Notes under the pieces: generated by a model
Told to the model about the DNA's origin: nothing
Databases searched by the model: none
Seen by the model: the letters and a program-made list of their open reading frames with translations, nothing else
Part shown: positions 37,501 through 50,142 of the stretch, in pieces
Position numbering within the stretch: position 1 is the first letter of the stretch
Layout: each line of letters starts with the position of its first letter
Assembly: GCA_027574665.1 (NCBI GenBank)
Contig: CM050650.1
Coordinates: forward strand, 54,605,304 to 54,669,303
Source: Rhynochetos jubatus
Taxonomy: Eukaryota; Chordata; Aves; Eurypygiformes; Rhynochetidae
Direction: 5' to 3'
DNA length: 64,000 nt
Position numbers and translations under genes: made by a program

Positions 37501-39624
37501 TAAAACTGCCTTATGACAATGCTGGCAGCTCTACCAGTTTCTCATCCACCCACGTTTACCAACCTCTGTGCATTATGTTAGAATTGTAACTTTGAAATTA
37601 TAACCTCTGAGGACATGCTTTTTAATCCCCTGTAACCTCATTTTCTATTTCAGGTGTTGAGGAAGTGCTATTGGAATAGCAGGTGCCAGCTTTTAAATGT
37701 CTGCAGTGATTACAATATCCTATTAATAATAGTATTGAAAAAGTCCTTCAGGTGGAGACCTTCTGGGTTCTCGCACTCAGAGACAGTATTTTAGACATTT
37801 GTACACCTGATGTTTGCTACAGCAGGGAAGAAAAATTAGTGACAATTGGAGTATTCCTGCTTTACATCCCATGGAACAGCAAGTATGATCTTAGTATGGC
37901 TTTAAAAAGCCTCTTGTGCAATATTTATCTTCTTTTGAATTAATCTATTTTTTCTCAGCAACCAAAACCAAAGTCACTCGATAAAGATGAAAATGTTCCT
38001 ACTCTAAACAGGCAAGTTTCAAGTTTTGTGGTTGAGAACGTCAGCACCAGACTTCCAACACAACAGGCAGAACTGAAAGACCCAAATTATAGGCCACTCA
38101 AAACACAAAAGTTTAAAAGACAGCCACTCCCCTCCTTCAAAAACTCCTTTGCAGCTTTATGGTTTCTCTAAGAACAAGTTGTTGACGATGGTATTTCCCT
38201 ACTGTATTTACCCAAGGCGAGATTTGTGAAAGCCAAGCAGGCAGCACTACCCAGCTGCAGCTGGAAGACAGGATTTGCTTGGGTAACAGCAGAGGCGACT
38301 GCCCAGGAGACAGGACAGCCTCCTTGCCCCACCTCAGGCCTGTGAGATGGGACTTTCTCTCAAGCTCTGCCTGCAGCCCCAGCTTCACGTGCAATGTGCA
38401 CCGGTGCCTAGTTGTTGTTGCTCGGTATCTCTGGAAACCACGTGGTCCCTCCGTACAGATAAGGAGCTTGACAGCATGTCCTTTGCTTTGAAGAACTGGC
38501 ACTTTTTTAGATGAAAATCTAAGAGCTATCGTAGCATTTAAGACCAATAATAAGATTTTATCTCTTGATTGTATTAGATTATAATCTCTTTAGTGGCACA
38601 GGCTGAGTTTTACCTAAATCGCTTGATGAGGCCCTAATGCCTCATGCTAGCCTCTTGTTCAGTGGTGTGTCATACCTGGAGAGCGAGGCTGAAGTGCCAC
38701 CGCAACCGCCCGGGCATGCCAAGTGGCAGCAGCAAGGATTTGCCCCAAGGAGATATTCCCAGGTAGTTATGGCTGGCAGGCAATCCGTGCTCCCTTCCCC
38801 TCCGCCTCTTGCTGACTTAGGACATCCTGCCCCCAGTCAGTGTGTGCAGAGGATGGTCCTCACAGCCGTACCGAGCTTTGGGACACGGGGCGCTGCCAGT
38901 GCCCGGTCTGCACGTGCCAGGGGTTGGCCTCTGCCCCTTGGCACAGGCAAAGCTCTTTGCTAGCGGAGATGGTCGAGGGCCCGTACCCAGCACCTGCCTT
39001 CCGTCGGCTGCTGGCTGCGGCCTTCGGCACGTTTCGGTGGGGGTGGCGATGGAAACACGAATGCCAACGCGTGCCTTTTGGAAAGGCAGCTATCTCCAAA
39101 GGGCTGATTGCTGCGCTCACTGCTGACCGCTCGAAATACTTGCTTTCTGTTTGGGCTCGCTGCCCTGAAATCATTCCCCCATCCCCCGGAGAGAGGAAAA
39201 CGATCGCGTTTAGCATTTTGATGCTGCAGCTATACAATATTTATAAACGTCGCGTGCATGATGGGGCAGTACTGCGTTTCCTTAAAAAACCCAAAAGCCA
39301 TAAACCACCCAGCCGCCGGAGCCCCTGGGGAGGCTGCGGGGAGCGCCCCGCCGCGGGCACACGCCGCTCCGGCTCCGGCGGCAGCGACCGGCAGCCGCCC
39401 CCGCCGCGCTGGCATCGGGGCGGCCCAGGGGCTCCGCCGCCGGCACCGCGCCAGCCCCGGGATGCTCCGGGATGCGCTCCGCGCCGCTGCGGGGTCGGGA
39501 CGAGGCGCCGGGATGGGCGTGCCCTGCCGTGCCGCACCGCCCCCTCGGCTGTCCCCGCCCCCCCCCCCCCCCGCCGGTTTGGGCCCAGCCCTCCCGGCGG
39601 CGGGGCCGGCTGCGCCGCTGTGCC

Positions 39625-39699
39625 ATGCGAGGCTTTAAACGGCAGGTGCGGGGGAGCCAGGCACACGCGCAACCGGCGGCTGCTGCGGCCCGGCGGTAG
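39625..39699 (+). other. Upstream ORF of 24 codons in the 5' UTR region
   Basis: An ATG at 39625 opens a 24-codon frame (beginning MRGFKRQVRG, Arg/Ala-rich) that stops with TAG at 39697-39699, 45 nt before the main start codon and without overlapping it. It matters only if transcription starts upstream of 39625, which the sequence alone does not settle. Its start context (gcc before ATG, C at +4) is moderate. Confidence 0.5.
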
Positions 39700-39744
39700 C
39701 GACGGGCGCCTTTCGGCTCGGCGGGAGCCGCGGCGGAGCGGAGC

Positions 39745-40026
39745 ATGTCGGTGGCGACCGGGGGCAGCGAGGCGGCGGCGGCGGCAGCGGGCGGCGGCGG
39801 CGGGAACCGCGTTTTCTTCCAGAGCCCCCGCGGCGGCGGGAGCGGCGGCGGCTCCTCCGGCGGCTCCTCCAGGGAGGACTCGGTGCCGGCGGCGGTGGTG
39901 CAGGTCCAGCAGCGGCGCCACCAGCAGGGGAAAGTGACGGTGAAATACGATCGGAAGGAGCTGCGGAAGCGGCTGGTGCTGGAGGAGTGGATCGTGGAGC
40001 AGCTGGGGCAGCTCTACGGCTGCGAG
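39745..40026 (+). CDS. PPP1R14C: PPP1R14C (KEPI) first coding exon, partial
   Basis: PPP1R14C is a small cytosolic inhibitor of type-1 protein phosphatase of the CPI-17/PHI-1/KEPI family; PKC phosphorylation of one threonine makes it a strong PP1 inhibitor. This exon encodes 94 residues. The start MSVATGGSEA and the VFFQSPRG block (residues 23-30) are characteristic of the 14C paralogue. Residues 10-20 are an Ala/Gly tract and 30-42 a Gly/Ser tract, both GC-rich and probably variable in length. The PHIN domain begins with KVTVKYDRKELRKRL (63-77), so Thr65 (ACG, 39937-39939) is the equivalent of the regulatory Thr38 of CPI-17. It continues LVLEEWIVEQLGQLYGCE (77-94). Coding stops at a consensus donor (GAG then gtgcgg, 40027) with the reading phase at a codon boundary. 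The rest of the domain and the C terminus must lie on exons outside this window. The ATG at 39745 has A at -3 and begins the conserved N terminus. 14B is excluded because it lacks this N terminus and reads differently after LRKRL. Confidence 0.95.
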
Positions 40027-40030
40027 GTGC

Positions 40031-40054
40031 GGGGCCGGGGTCGGGGTGGCAGGG
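40031..40054 (+). promoter_or_regulatory. G-quadruplex motif beside the exon 1 donor
   Basis: Four G runs (40031-40034, 40037-40040, 40043-40046 and 40052-40054) are separated by loops of 2, 2 and 5 nt. They begin 4 nt after the exon-intron boundary on the transcribed-sense strand. The motif meets the usual G3+N1-7 rule. In RNA, such intronic G runs next to a 5' splice site can enhance or modulate splicing through hnRNP H/F; that role here is inferred. Confidence 0.8.
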
Positions 40055-41922
40055 TCCCCGGCTCCGCCGCAGTCCCCCCAACCCCCCCTCCCCCACCCCG
40101 CCCGCCGCTGCCTCCCTCGCCCCCGGCCTCCTCCTTCTCGTTCCTCCTCCCCCTCCGCCCCGAGTCGCGTTTCGGCTACGGGCAAGGGAGACCTGTCACC
40201 GCCACCTCCAAATGACATTCCCGGCTCGCAGCCCCTTCCCCGCCGCCGCCCCGCGTCTCCGCGGGGAAGGTGTTCCGTCGCCCCCGTGGTGAATAGGAGG
40301 GGACTGCCCGCTGGGGACCGACGGCAGCTACCGCACAGCTCCGCACGGAGCCCTCCCGGGGTTCGGGGGGTGCCGGGCGGCGACGCCGGGCTCCCGCGGC
40401 TGTGTGCCCCGGGGCGGTGTTGGGCCGGGAGCCGCTGTCCCTCGCAGCTCCCCGGGGCGCGGAGGCGCTTTCCCCGGGATGTAGCGGAGGTGCCGGTCCC
40501 CGTTAGACGCGAGTTGGCCGTGCAGCGGGGCTCCCGCCGGACCGGGGTGCTCCAAGCGGGGGGGGCTGCGCGGAGGCGGCTGCTGCGGAGGAAGGATTCC
40601 GGTGCGGGTACGGTTCCCGCTAGACCGGGAAGATACCGGCCAGGAAATTTCAGTGAGCAGTTGGAAGATCCTTAGGATGAGAATTGGAAATACGGGGTGT
40701 GTGTATCTAATTTGTAGGTGTCAAACCTGGTGTTCTGTTACTCTGAGCAAGAAGTGTTGCCAGCGTTAATTCCCTTCTCAAGGGGACAGGGGAACGATGA
40801 TTTTTCAAGATTACTCAGAGGAGTAGTAATAGTTATTTTCCATATAGAGGTGACAATGTTGTAAGTAAAGGAAGTACCAGTACGTGGTGTCGTCAAAGCC
40901 TCGTTAGACATGTTAGACCCCCCCCCTAGACCCCAGGGTATCCTCCCTCCCTGCTACCTCGAGTATTTACTGTTACAAAGGATCAGGATGTTAAGTCTAA
41001 ACTGAGGTTGGCACATACTTTTCCCATCTAATTCACTTTTTTTAGAGACTTGTGAAGGTGAGACTTGTTGAAGCCAAATGTGAATTTGGCAGTTAGCATC
41101 TCTGGAGCCAACATCTCACCCCAGGGCTCTCTGGGTGTTCTGGAGCGAAGAGGGCAAGGAGGTGACAGTTCCTGAGGTGCGGATGTCTCGAGTGGATGTG
41201 AAGGCCCAAATAACCAGACCTGATTATCTAGCATGTACGTAATACAGATGTTTAAAGACACTTCCTTTCATCTCAAAACCAGTTTATCAGCAAATTTGCC
41301 AGAAGGACTTGCCCTCGTAAAAAATGTGCATGTGACAAGTTAAACCTTCGTAACTATTCACATCCATGAGCTAAGGAAAGGAAAGATACAAATGGAAATT
41401 CTGCTTATAAAAAAGCAGTTGTTACTCTTCACCTTGGTGTGACTTGCCTCTCCAGACTTGTGATTTGTTAGGCCACGTAGCCTGTAGGCTGCAAGGATTT
41501 CTTTGAGGTCTGAAGCTCTTACGGCTGTTTGCATGAACTGATGTTTTTGTGTCTGCATGAGCTGACAATGTAGTTAGTAACTGGCCTACTGGATTTGTTT
41601 CCTCTGATTTGACTTTCATTGTTCAAAACCACTGGGCCTGTTTGGGCTGTGTGCTTTTGACATACAGGAGTAGTTGTTGTGTATGTAAGAAAGGATGTGA
41701 TACATGGGACCAAACCAAGGTCCAGAGGAATTCTTGCTGCTTATCACCGTATTCAAATAACCGTCTTCCTGGAGGAAAAAAATCTTAATTCTTCTGCATA
41801 TTGTGGTTTCTGCCTCTGACTGAAATAGGTCTGCTTCAGGAGTGCTCTCCATTAAGATGAGGAGCATATATAGCTGCATAGAAAGGAACTTTATTGACGA
41901 TTTGGTTTCTAGCGTGACTTTT

Positions 41923-41933
41923 GGGGGGGGGGG
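41923..41933 (+). repeat. Poly(G) run of 11
   Basis: A pure run of 11 guanines in the first part of intron 1, about 30 bp before the 27-bp tandem duplication. Length is likely variable. Confidence 0.9.
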
Positions 41934-41964
41934 AAGAAAATAATGAAGTGCTTTCAGCTTTGAA

Positions 41965-42018
41965 GATTGAGGGCAAAATGTTTAATTCGTCGATTGAGGG
42001 CAAAATGTTTAATTCGTC
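41965..42018 (+). repeat. Perfect 27-bp tandem duplication
   Basis: The unit starting gattgagggcaaaatg and ending aattcgtc occurs at 41965-41991 and again at 41992-42018 without a mismatch. Identity implies a recent duplication (or an assembly artefact). Each unit carries one CpG in an otherwise CpG-poor intron. Confidence 0.97.
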
Positions 42019-45000
42019 TTCTGCTTGTCTTTGCTGTTATGCGTGAACTCTATCCAGTGTCAGCGCAGATGACAGCAGTGAAAAGGTCAAGCAATTAACA
42101 TGCTATCAGAATAAAGTTGAAGATGCATGATGAGTGTAGTGATTAAGGACAATAGCAATTTAATGCAAGATGCTTTGCTTGAATCTGCTTGAATTACTTT
42201 CAGGCTTACAGATGTAACTCTCAGGCTGAAACTTAATCACCTATGCAGACAGTTAACCCTGTCTGAAGGCAAGTTGGGGTGGGGGTTGGGAATTGTTCGA
42301 TTTAACTTCCGTGGAAGATCTACCATAACTTTGTGGTGGTGTGATGACACCTAAACTCTGAAGCAACCTGAAATCTTCTGGAATATCAGAAATAGGTATT
42401 GGATTGCTAGTCCTGGAAGAGCTAATCAGTGACAGTGTTTCATCTCTATTCTGATTAGGAGCTCTGTTTCTAAGGGGCAATGCACTCTGTTTCTGGGAAA
42501 AGTAGAAATAGGAAAATAGAGTGCTCGTAGTGTGGTGCCCTGAACGTCTACAAGAAGACCTGGGTGTCTCTTTGTGGGACTGCGTAAATGTAGTGCCTGC
42601 CCGCTGTTTTCCATTTAAATAATGTTTTCTATTAACTTATGCTGACATTCATCAGTAAGTGGGCACTTGCAGAAAGACTCCCTTTATTCAAAGCTAAACA
42701 TGTACTCATAGTCTCTCAAGTACTTGCAAGTTATGTCAGCTATAAGCTTGTCTTGTCTTGGTGGCAAAAGTTAGGAGACAAGGACAGGAAATAAGGAGAC
42801 AGGTTTGGTTGTGTTCTTCTACTGATGGTTCTTGTCGTTGACAGTACAGTTTGTTTTAAACATTGGATGCCAAGCAGGATAATAGAGTTGGGAGGAAGTG
42901 GTTTAGAAAGAGCTCTCTGAGGCTATTTTTAATGCTGACCACAGATGCATGATACAGAGATCAGCTTTAGAAAGGTTACTTCCATGTGATGTAGGCTTTA
43001 GGGGTAAAAAAACTGGTCTGAATGGTAAAGGGTTACCGAGGTCGAAAACTTCAGTAGACTAGAGACTTGTTTGGCACCAGAATGTGACAGACTAACATAT
43101 CCAGGTCAAATGCTTCAGGTGAGCATCAGTCTGGCTGATTGCTCTTGAAGCTGCTTCATTTTAAAAAAAAGTGAAGGTTTATGACCTGTTTGTATGGTTT
43201 CTTTGAATTCTGAAATGGAGGTTGTGGTCACAGATTAGTATACTGAAAATGCAGTGGCTTGATTGCATGACTTGAACCGACTTCAGTGTTGACCTTTACT
43301 AAGCACCTTGTTTCTAGAAAGTTTCTCCACAGATGCCTCAAGTTTTGGGCTAAACCCATTATTGGTTAAGAATTGCTAAATGATGCTGCACAGAATGACT
43401 TAAATCATCACTGTTCATTCCCTAATGGTGTGCAACTTGTGGAAGTGGTGACAGTCCAGTGTTCCAGATGTATGTTCTGTGTTGAGTGCACATGCCAAAC
43501 TTGAACAAGTTTATATATGGAAAAAAGCCACTGGATTTGTCCTCAGAAACCATTCAACTTTACAGGTGAATTACTGTGCTCAGGCATCCTGCCTAGCCAT
43601 AACTACAGCATTTGCTGTAAATGGCAGAATGATGGTGGAATGAGTGCATGGAAGGCACACAGATTTTTCACAGCATTAGTAAACAATGGAGAAAGGTTTT
43701 GCTTGTGCTGTGGGTTTGTTGCCAAGTATTTTTTAATGTAGAGACATGCCTGTACAAATCAAATAAGCCCTTAGATTTTTGCACTCTGAAAGCTGAATAA
43801 AAGACTTACCTTCTCATATGAGATATTGATGAGCTTAGTTGGATAATCAGTTATTTTATTAGAGTACGTGTAATCGTGTATGCAAATCAGTGCTTGGCAA
43901 AGGGTGTGGAAGTAACGTGGAGTTATGTCCAAACTTACCCCTTTTCCATTCCAGGGCAAAATACCCTGGAGTTCTGTTTAAAAATTTGACGTACAAGAGA
44001 ATATAACTGAGTGCTGACCATAAAAGCTCCTCAAGCATTTCCTTTAAGAGCAGAAAACCATGCCATACTGACAGTTGTCGCATGTAGGATTCTCTTTCAC
44101 CTCCCAGTACATGTATTGCAATGACAAGAATGGCATGGAGCTCTGAAATTGATAAGGGATTCCATGTTGGCAGGGCCAATCTGTTTAAAAAAAAAAAAAT
44201 TTGGGTTATGGGAGGTGAGGGAGCAATTTAACTTGTCCCTGTCTGGATTGAGCTCTCTTCCCCTGGGAGCTCTGTAACTGCAGTGCTGGAGAACACTCTT
44301 TGCCATCTTCCTGAAGCTGCTGGGATAGGCAAACAATGATAGTTTGTACCTAATATAGCATTGGAGTGTCTGTTGGTCTGTACACACTTCAGTTTGAGCT
44401 GGTTGGTGCTAGACAGGAGTCAAGAAGGCCTTTATCTAGGCTGGAGAGGTGGTTACAAAAGCAAAACTTTCCTAGCCCTCCCTTTCCTCTCTTGCCACAC
44501 AACTGCGTTGGCTGTAGTGGTAAGGCTAGTGGCAAGATATAAAATATGAACAGAGGGTTGTGGGGCAACTCTGAACAAATTAGCTGCCTTGAATATATTT
44601 CCAAAATCTTTGTTCAATACTGGTTTCAGTTGTGGACTGGTGGGTATTGATGGCCTACCAAGACCGGTGCTGCATATGCTGAATAACTAGATGCTGTACA
44701 GGGTATCAGTTCCTCTGCATTTGCATCCAAACAGGCATGTCTTGGGATTCAGTGGACTCTGTTGCAGCTGTTTCTCTCCCTACTATTTGGAACTGTATTT
44801 ATATGGGGCACTGACCTTCCTCACAGTGTGGACCACCTTCTCCAGCCCACTCACTCATGGGTCAGTGGCTCTGCACACCCCGCAGATCCTGTGTATCTGA
44901 GGCAGTTGCCATGGTTACCAGTGATCTGTTTTGCTCTGGATTCTGCTCTGGAAGACTGCAGAATAAAATGGTTCAAGGAGTACAGGGCCAAATTCTTCCC

Positions 45001-48000
45001 CCACACACTCCAGACTTGCTGTCCTTTCCAGAACAGCCTGGTCAGCATGCTGTTAAGGCTGCCATGTAGTGATGTGGACCTGATGGTATGATCAGGTCCT
45101 CAGGCTATGGTGAGGTAATGTTTGAAATTCATTATTCATTTCTCAGAAAGGTGTTTGTTAAGGAAACCCAATGAATAAAACATTACAGAAACCAACTTTT
45201 GCTGACTGTTTGACTCTTTGAATAGACTTCCCCTAACCTGGACTGAAATCTCACAAGTAGTAATTGTGTGTAGGCTCCTTTCTAAATGGATCAAAACTAG
45301 AAAGAAACTGAGAGGGGCCTGAGAAATTAGTGTTTTTCTGTAAAAGGATGCAAGTCAGTAGGCAGTGTAATAAAGTATTTATTTCTTCAGGAAATAAAGT
45401 ATTACAGTCTAGATGCATTGGAGTAAAGTACTTAGGAGTCCATCAAATTGCTTAGAAATGTATTTGGGTTATTTCTTTTGGGCAATTATTACTGATGTCA
45501 GATCTCCACGTGTACAGCATGGACTTTGAAGCACTCTCTTGAGGGCAGGGAGGGTCCTCAACTTATCCATGTCGCTTGAGTCCCAAGAGTAGAAAATAGG
45601 AAGCCCCAAATGGCCTGTAAAATGCATGTTTCTGTAAAACAACCCGTGTAAAATGCATGCTGCTGCCTTCAGAGGAGTGGGCTAAAGTACCTGTGAGGGT
45701 GCCAAGCACCTGATGGCTGTGAGGCCAGAGCCTTTTGTCTGTAAATTTGCTGCTTAAACTCTGATCTTAGGTTCTAAAGAGCCTAATCTAATAGGAAATG
45801 TACCACCATTCAGCTATTTTCCTCCTTTTTACATGCAAAACTTGCACTACATCTCAAAGGAGTTCAAGAAAATTATTTTTCTACTACTTGAGCTTTATAT
45901 AGTGTGGATGTCACTTTTGCGCTGGTTATGGTTCACTGTTTTATCTTAAGTAGCAGCAGTATTCTTGACTTCCAATTTAGAAGCTTCTCAATATAAATCT
46001 TCATCTTCCATTAGCTATTCCATAGCAAATCTTTTGGCCTTTCCCTCTCTGTTCAAGACTCAACTGGTCTCTTTGCTGAAGCGGTAGGTGTGGTTGTTTT
46101 ATAGCAAGGCAAAGAAATAATTGATTGCTTACATCACTTAAATTTTTATAATTGTACTTGTTATAAACAGTAGCCTTTCAACCGTTGTGGCTATTAGGCT
46201 CTTTTGCCTCTAGGCAAATTGCTTTACACAGAGTCAGTACTTGATTATCCAGGGTAACAAGGGTGGGAAGGGGGGGAATAGAGAACACGGATACAATGGA
46301 AAAGAGTGTGGATTTAAAAAAAAAAAGTTGTAAACTATGCTGCAAATCATGCAGTGAAGATAGAGCTGAAGGGAGAGGAGGGGGAATAAATCATTAATCT
46401 ACCTCTATCTCCCACTAAAGTTCATCACACGTGCTCATCCACATTGCTCTTGGACCTGTGTCTAGCTTGGATGTGTCTGTACTTGTACTACAATTAAAGT
46501 CCAACGTGGATGATCCATCCACAGATAGCTGAGAGCTGGTTATATTCTGCTTTCTTGAAGACACTGAGATGACTTGAGCACTCTCTGTCCCTTGTTACCC
46601 CTGTATTCTGACAAGGTAAGTTAGAGGGGGGTCTCTCCCATTATTCTCATAGCTTTGCATTAGCTGTTCTAAACTGTGCTACGGAAACAAAAATAACCCT
46701 GTTTAAATGAGGAAAATATGTATTTCCTGGCACATCTGCCCCCTCTTAAAAGACATAGGACATGTTTCTAAATAGGTGGTGTATCTAAATAAAAACATCT
46801 TCTACTTGAAGGAAAACTTTTTCACAAGTAGTGTGATAGTTTAGGGTTGTCACAAGACTAAACTAATTTTCTGTTGACCCATGCCTTGCAAAGGCTGGCT
46901 GGGCTCTTGTTTGCATTTTCATAGCTCTCCCTTTAGAGTAGTTGATGACCAGCCACTTAAAAGGCACTGGACTGGGCCTGCAGATCCAACCCAAAACACC
47001 TGATCTGTTCTGCAGTGCATATTACTGTATGTGTGTGTGAAGCAGGTCTTGGAGTACAGGAGAAGCTGATGAAAAAAATATGCTATCCTGTCTCTCACCT
47101 GATTCAGTCTGAATTATGGTCACCTTGTCACCACAGGTGATAAAGGAGCAGGAGCAATATCAATATATCCATTCTTCCAGCAGCCTTGTGTCTTGCCTGC
47201 AGTATAAGAAAGCAAAGTTCTCATTTTTCCCTTCCTTTTTAATTTCCCTTCCCTCCGTCTAACTCCAGAAACTTCTACTTGACACTACAAGTTGAGTGGG
47301 TAGACATGGCCGTCTATCTGTGTCACTGCAACTTTTGGCTGCCTGTTGTAAAACAATGGCAGTTTCTTTGGCTGTCCCCTCGTGTGACACGTGGAATTAT
47401 GGAAGTCAAGGTTCCTAGAAGTTATTAATGTTGCAGAAGCGAGGGGATAAAATCTTAATAGTATGCAGTCCGTACACCAGCAGTATGACTATATTTCAAG
47501 GGTAGAATAAATTTAGCCTGTTAAAGATCTTCTCGGAACAAGGAATTGTTTGGGCAGAGGTACACACTGAAACAAATCAAATCTTTGAAGTGATAAGTGT
47601 TTAATTCTGAGAATCACATTTGAATAGCAGAACTGTTACCTTCCCCCTGCCCCTGGGAGCATGATATCTATTCTAGGAACCAGCTCAACATGGTATCTTA
47701 AACTATTTTTGGGGAATACACAGATCACAGCCCCAGAAGGCATCTTGTATCTTTTCAACCCACGTGATATTTATTGGTAGTGCAGATCTAGTGGATCTAA
47801 ACCTAGAGAAAAATCATAACGTATACTATAGATCTTTTAATTATTAGAGTGCTGGTAGCTTAATTAGTTCAATGCAATGCTGTTCTACATGTGGAGCAAA
47901 GCTATTTCAAAAGATAGCATTGATTTAAAGTGGCCTAGTGGTAAATAAGGAAATGGCTAGCTGGTGCAGTGGTGCTGCTCTACAAGGGATACTTCCAGTG

Positions 48001-50142
48001 GTGACTCGAAGAGTTCACCGTTCTGAGGGTGTTGCCAACAAGGGAATCACGCACTTTGGTCCTGTGTGTTGGACTTCATAAATGAAATGATGGCACAATC
48101 GATGCCTAACGAAAATCCTCTTAGCAGACTGTCATAATAAGATTACTTTCCTGAACACAGAGTTGGGAAGGATCTCCTAGGTCACAGGGTCTGCTTTCTC
48201 ATTTGCAGTTAAGCTCTTTGCATTTGATATAATTTTTTTTAATGAAGTAACTCAGTAACTCATCATATATGATGTTTCTTTCCACACTTTAAATATACCT
48301 TTTAAACCTTTTAGACACTAGGCTTTTTCCCTACACTTCATGAAATATAAAGGACCAGTGCTTGCTTGGGATGGGCTTGCCTGGACTTTCACTCTGGGGT
48401 GAAGTTTAAATAGATTTTAAATACACTTTGCTGTCTGTCCTTACTCTGGTCATCAGCAGGTCAAGTGATGACCACAGTAGAGGGGCAGAAGTATCAAGAC
48501 TGATTCTGCGATAGGTCACTTACTACCTTATAACAAAATCTGTCTTTTGAGTAGATGTCTGCAGACTCTGGGAGAAATGTGCTCACTAATATTTCATGGG
48601 ATTAATCTAACAGGGCTTGGAAAATCTCATGCTAGCTGCTCAAGGTCCTAACTTATTTTAGCACTTGAATGATAACTTCTTTGAAGCAGGTATCTAAATT
48701 AACTCTAGCATGGTGCAAATGGTTGGTTCTACTTTGTGACTAATACAACATTTTTACACGTTTAAACATGAGGAATGCCTTGGGCTTTTACAATTAGTTG
48801 CTTTGTGGTTTAAAAGATAATACCTGAAGTTCCTATTGCATTTTTTTTTGTCAGAAAAGAAGTCCAGATTTTTGGTGATAAATTCTTTCCTTTTTTGGGG
48901 TTATGCTGGTAGTAAGATCTTTTAGGCTTTATTGTCTAACTGTATTCCTGTTTCAGGTGCACTAAGGCAAAACTACTTAGTGTTCCTTCTAAGAAATCTA
49001 AGAAAACTCCCTAAATTTGGATTACAGTTGAATTCCCCCTCTTAATATTGAAAACAGAATCCCTTCTGTGTGCAGAAACTAATGTGAGGAGGAGCGCTGG
49101 TGGGAAGTAGCTCAGTGGCAGCCAGAAACATCTCAGCTCTTACTTCAGCTGCCACTGTAGTACTGGTTTGCTAGTCTGCTTAGCTAAAGATTTAATCGAC
49201 TTGTTTATAGGTATCCAGCTGCTATTTGTTTATCAAGACCAAACTCTTGGTCATGATTTAAAAAAAAAAAGGCAAACAGGAGATTTGATTGGGTGTTGTG
49301 AAGTAATTATGGTAACCAAAGAATGCATTTATACGAGGAAGCAAGGTATGAGTCCTTCACTTTCTAATCTGTAGGCTACCCTGTCAGGTTGCCTGCAACG
49401 GAGACTTCCAGGACTACTACTGTAAAAGCAAACAGCCAAACAACCTCTCAGTTTTGTCTTCTTTTTCAGGTCTGTACACACTTTTTCCTATTTCTGTTTT
49501 TTTAAGTTTATATCAGATTTCACCTTAAAATACGTAATGACTACATTTCATACTAGAATCATTAGCTCTTACTCTAGGTTAGTGGTTTGCAGTGTGTTGG
49601 ATGTAGCAAGTGGAAGAAGGCAGGCCCATGTGCCAAAATACATTTTTAGGATTCTGACAGTGAGAAGCAGCACTGTAATCAAATGGGGGTCCCTTAGAGT
49701 CTTTACTTCCCTTCTCCCAGGGTTTGTCATCCTCAGTGGGATAGTTAGAGCAGATTATCCCACTTCCTAGATCTGAAACTGTTTGGCAAACTCATTTTAA
49801 AGATCCCTCAGGCACTCTTCTATCTTTTTTGAAGTCTGGGGACTTGCCTGGTGAGTGCAGTGGTGTCTCTGGCCCCCGAGGAAGAGGAATATATGGTTTA
49901 AAGCATGTTAGAACTCCAGCTGATACTACTAGACACTAGTGGACCAGGGCCAAAATGCATTCACTGCCAGTCCTTGGCCTGCTTGCTTCTCAAAATTAGT
50001 GCAGCACATATATGCTGCAGGATGCATGAGCACTTGTTTTGATACCACTGAATAAAACATTTCCCACTCTTCCCCCACCTCACCCAACCCCCTAGAAGGC
50101 AGACTTCCTGTCTCCCATGTCAGAGCTGACAGGACCTAATAC

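Larger units (their letters stand above)
32661..39299. other. Proximal upstream region of PPP1R14C
   Basis: No coding exon recognised. It includes a 22-base C run (33815-33836), a 20-bp perfect palindrome (34511-34530) and, from about 38650 on, a gradual rise in GC and CpG toward the promoter island. A TATAAA at 39242-39247 lies about 500 bp upstream of the start codon and is not clearly used. Overlapping frames of 132-146 codons on both strands at 34031-34481 are not convincing genes. Confidence 0.5.
39300..40650 (+). promoter_or_regulatory. PPP1R14C: CpG-island promoter of PPP1R14C
   Basis: About 1.35 kb of very GC-rich, CpG-dense sequence spans the first coding exon, its 5' UTR and the start of intron 1, in sharp contrast to the CpG-poor intron downstream. 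Sp1-type GC boxes are visible at 39417-39423 (ggggcgg), 39554-39561 (reverse orientation) and 39599-39605 (ggcgggg). A TTTAAA at 39634-39639, about 105 bp upstream of the start codon, could be a weak TATA-like element. CpG-island promoters usually start at several sites, so I do not fix a TSS. The edges are where CpG density falls by eye. Confidence 0.85.

Noticed and set aside
39242..39247. TATAAA as the PPP1R14C TATA box
   Set aside because: It is about 500 bp before the start codon, outside the densest part of the island, and CpG-island promoters usually lack a TATA box.
38840..39937. 365-codon + strand open frame across the promoter island
   Set aside because: It overlaps the PPP1R14C exon in another frame, is Arg/Pro/Ala-rich and exists because GC-rich DNA lacks stop codons. 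No domain is recognisable.
39745..40026. Alternative assignment to PPP1R14B, PPP1R14A or PPP1R14D
   Set aside because: They share the KVTVKYDRKEL core, but the MSVATG start and the LVLEEWIVEQLGQLYGCE segment fit 14C best.
39241..40218. 325-codon - strand open frame opposite PPP1R14C
   Set aside because: Same cause: a GC-rich island. The sequence is low-complexity and antisense to a confidently identified exon.
48155..48235. CR1-like ttgggaaggatctcctaggt near the intron middle
   Set aside because: The resemblance to the CR1 3' end covers only about 30 bp with several mismatches and the flanks do not continue it.
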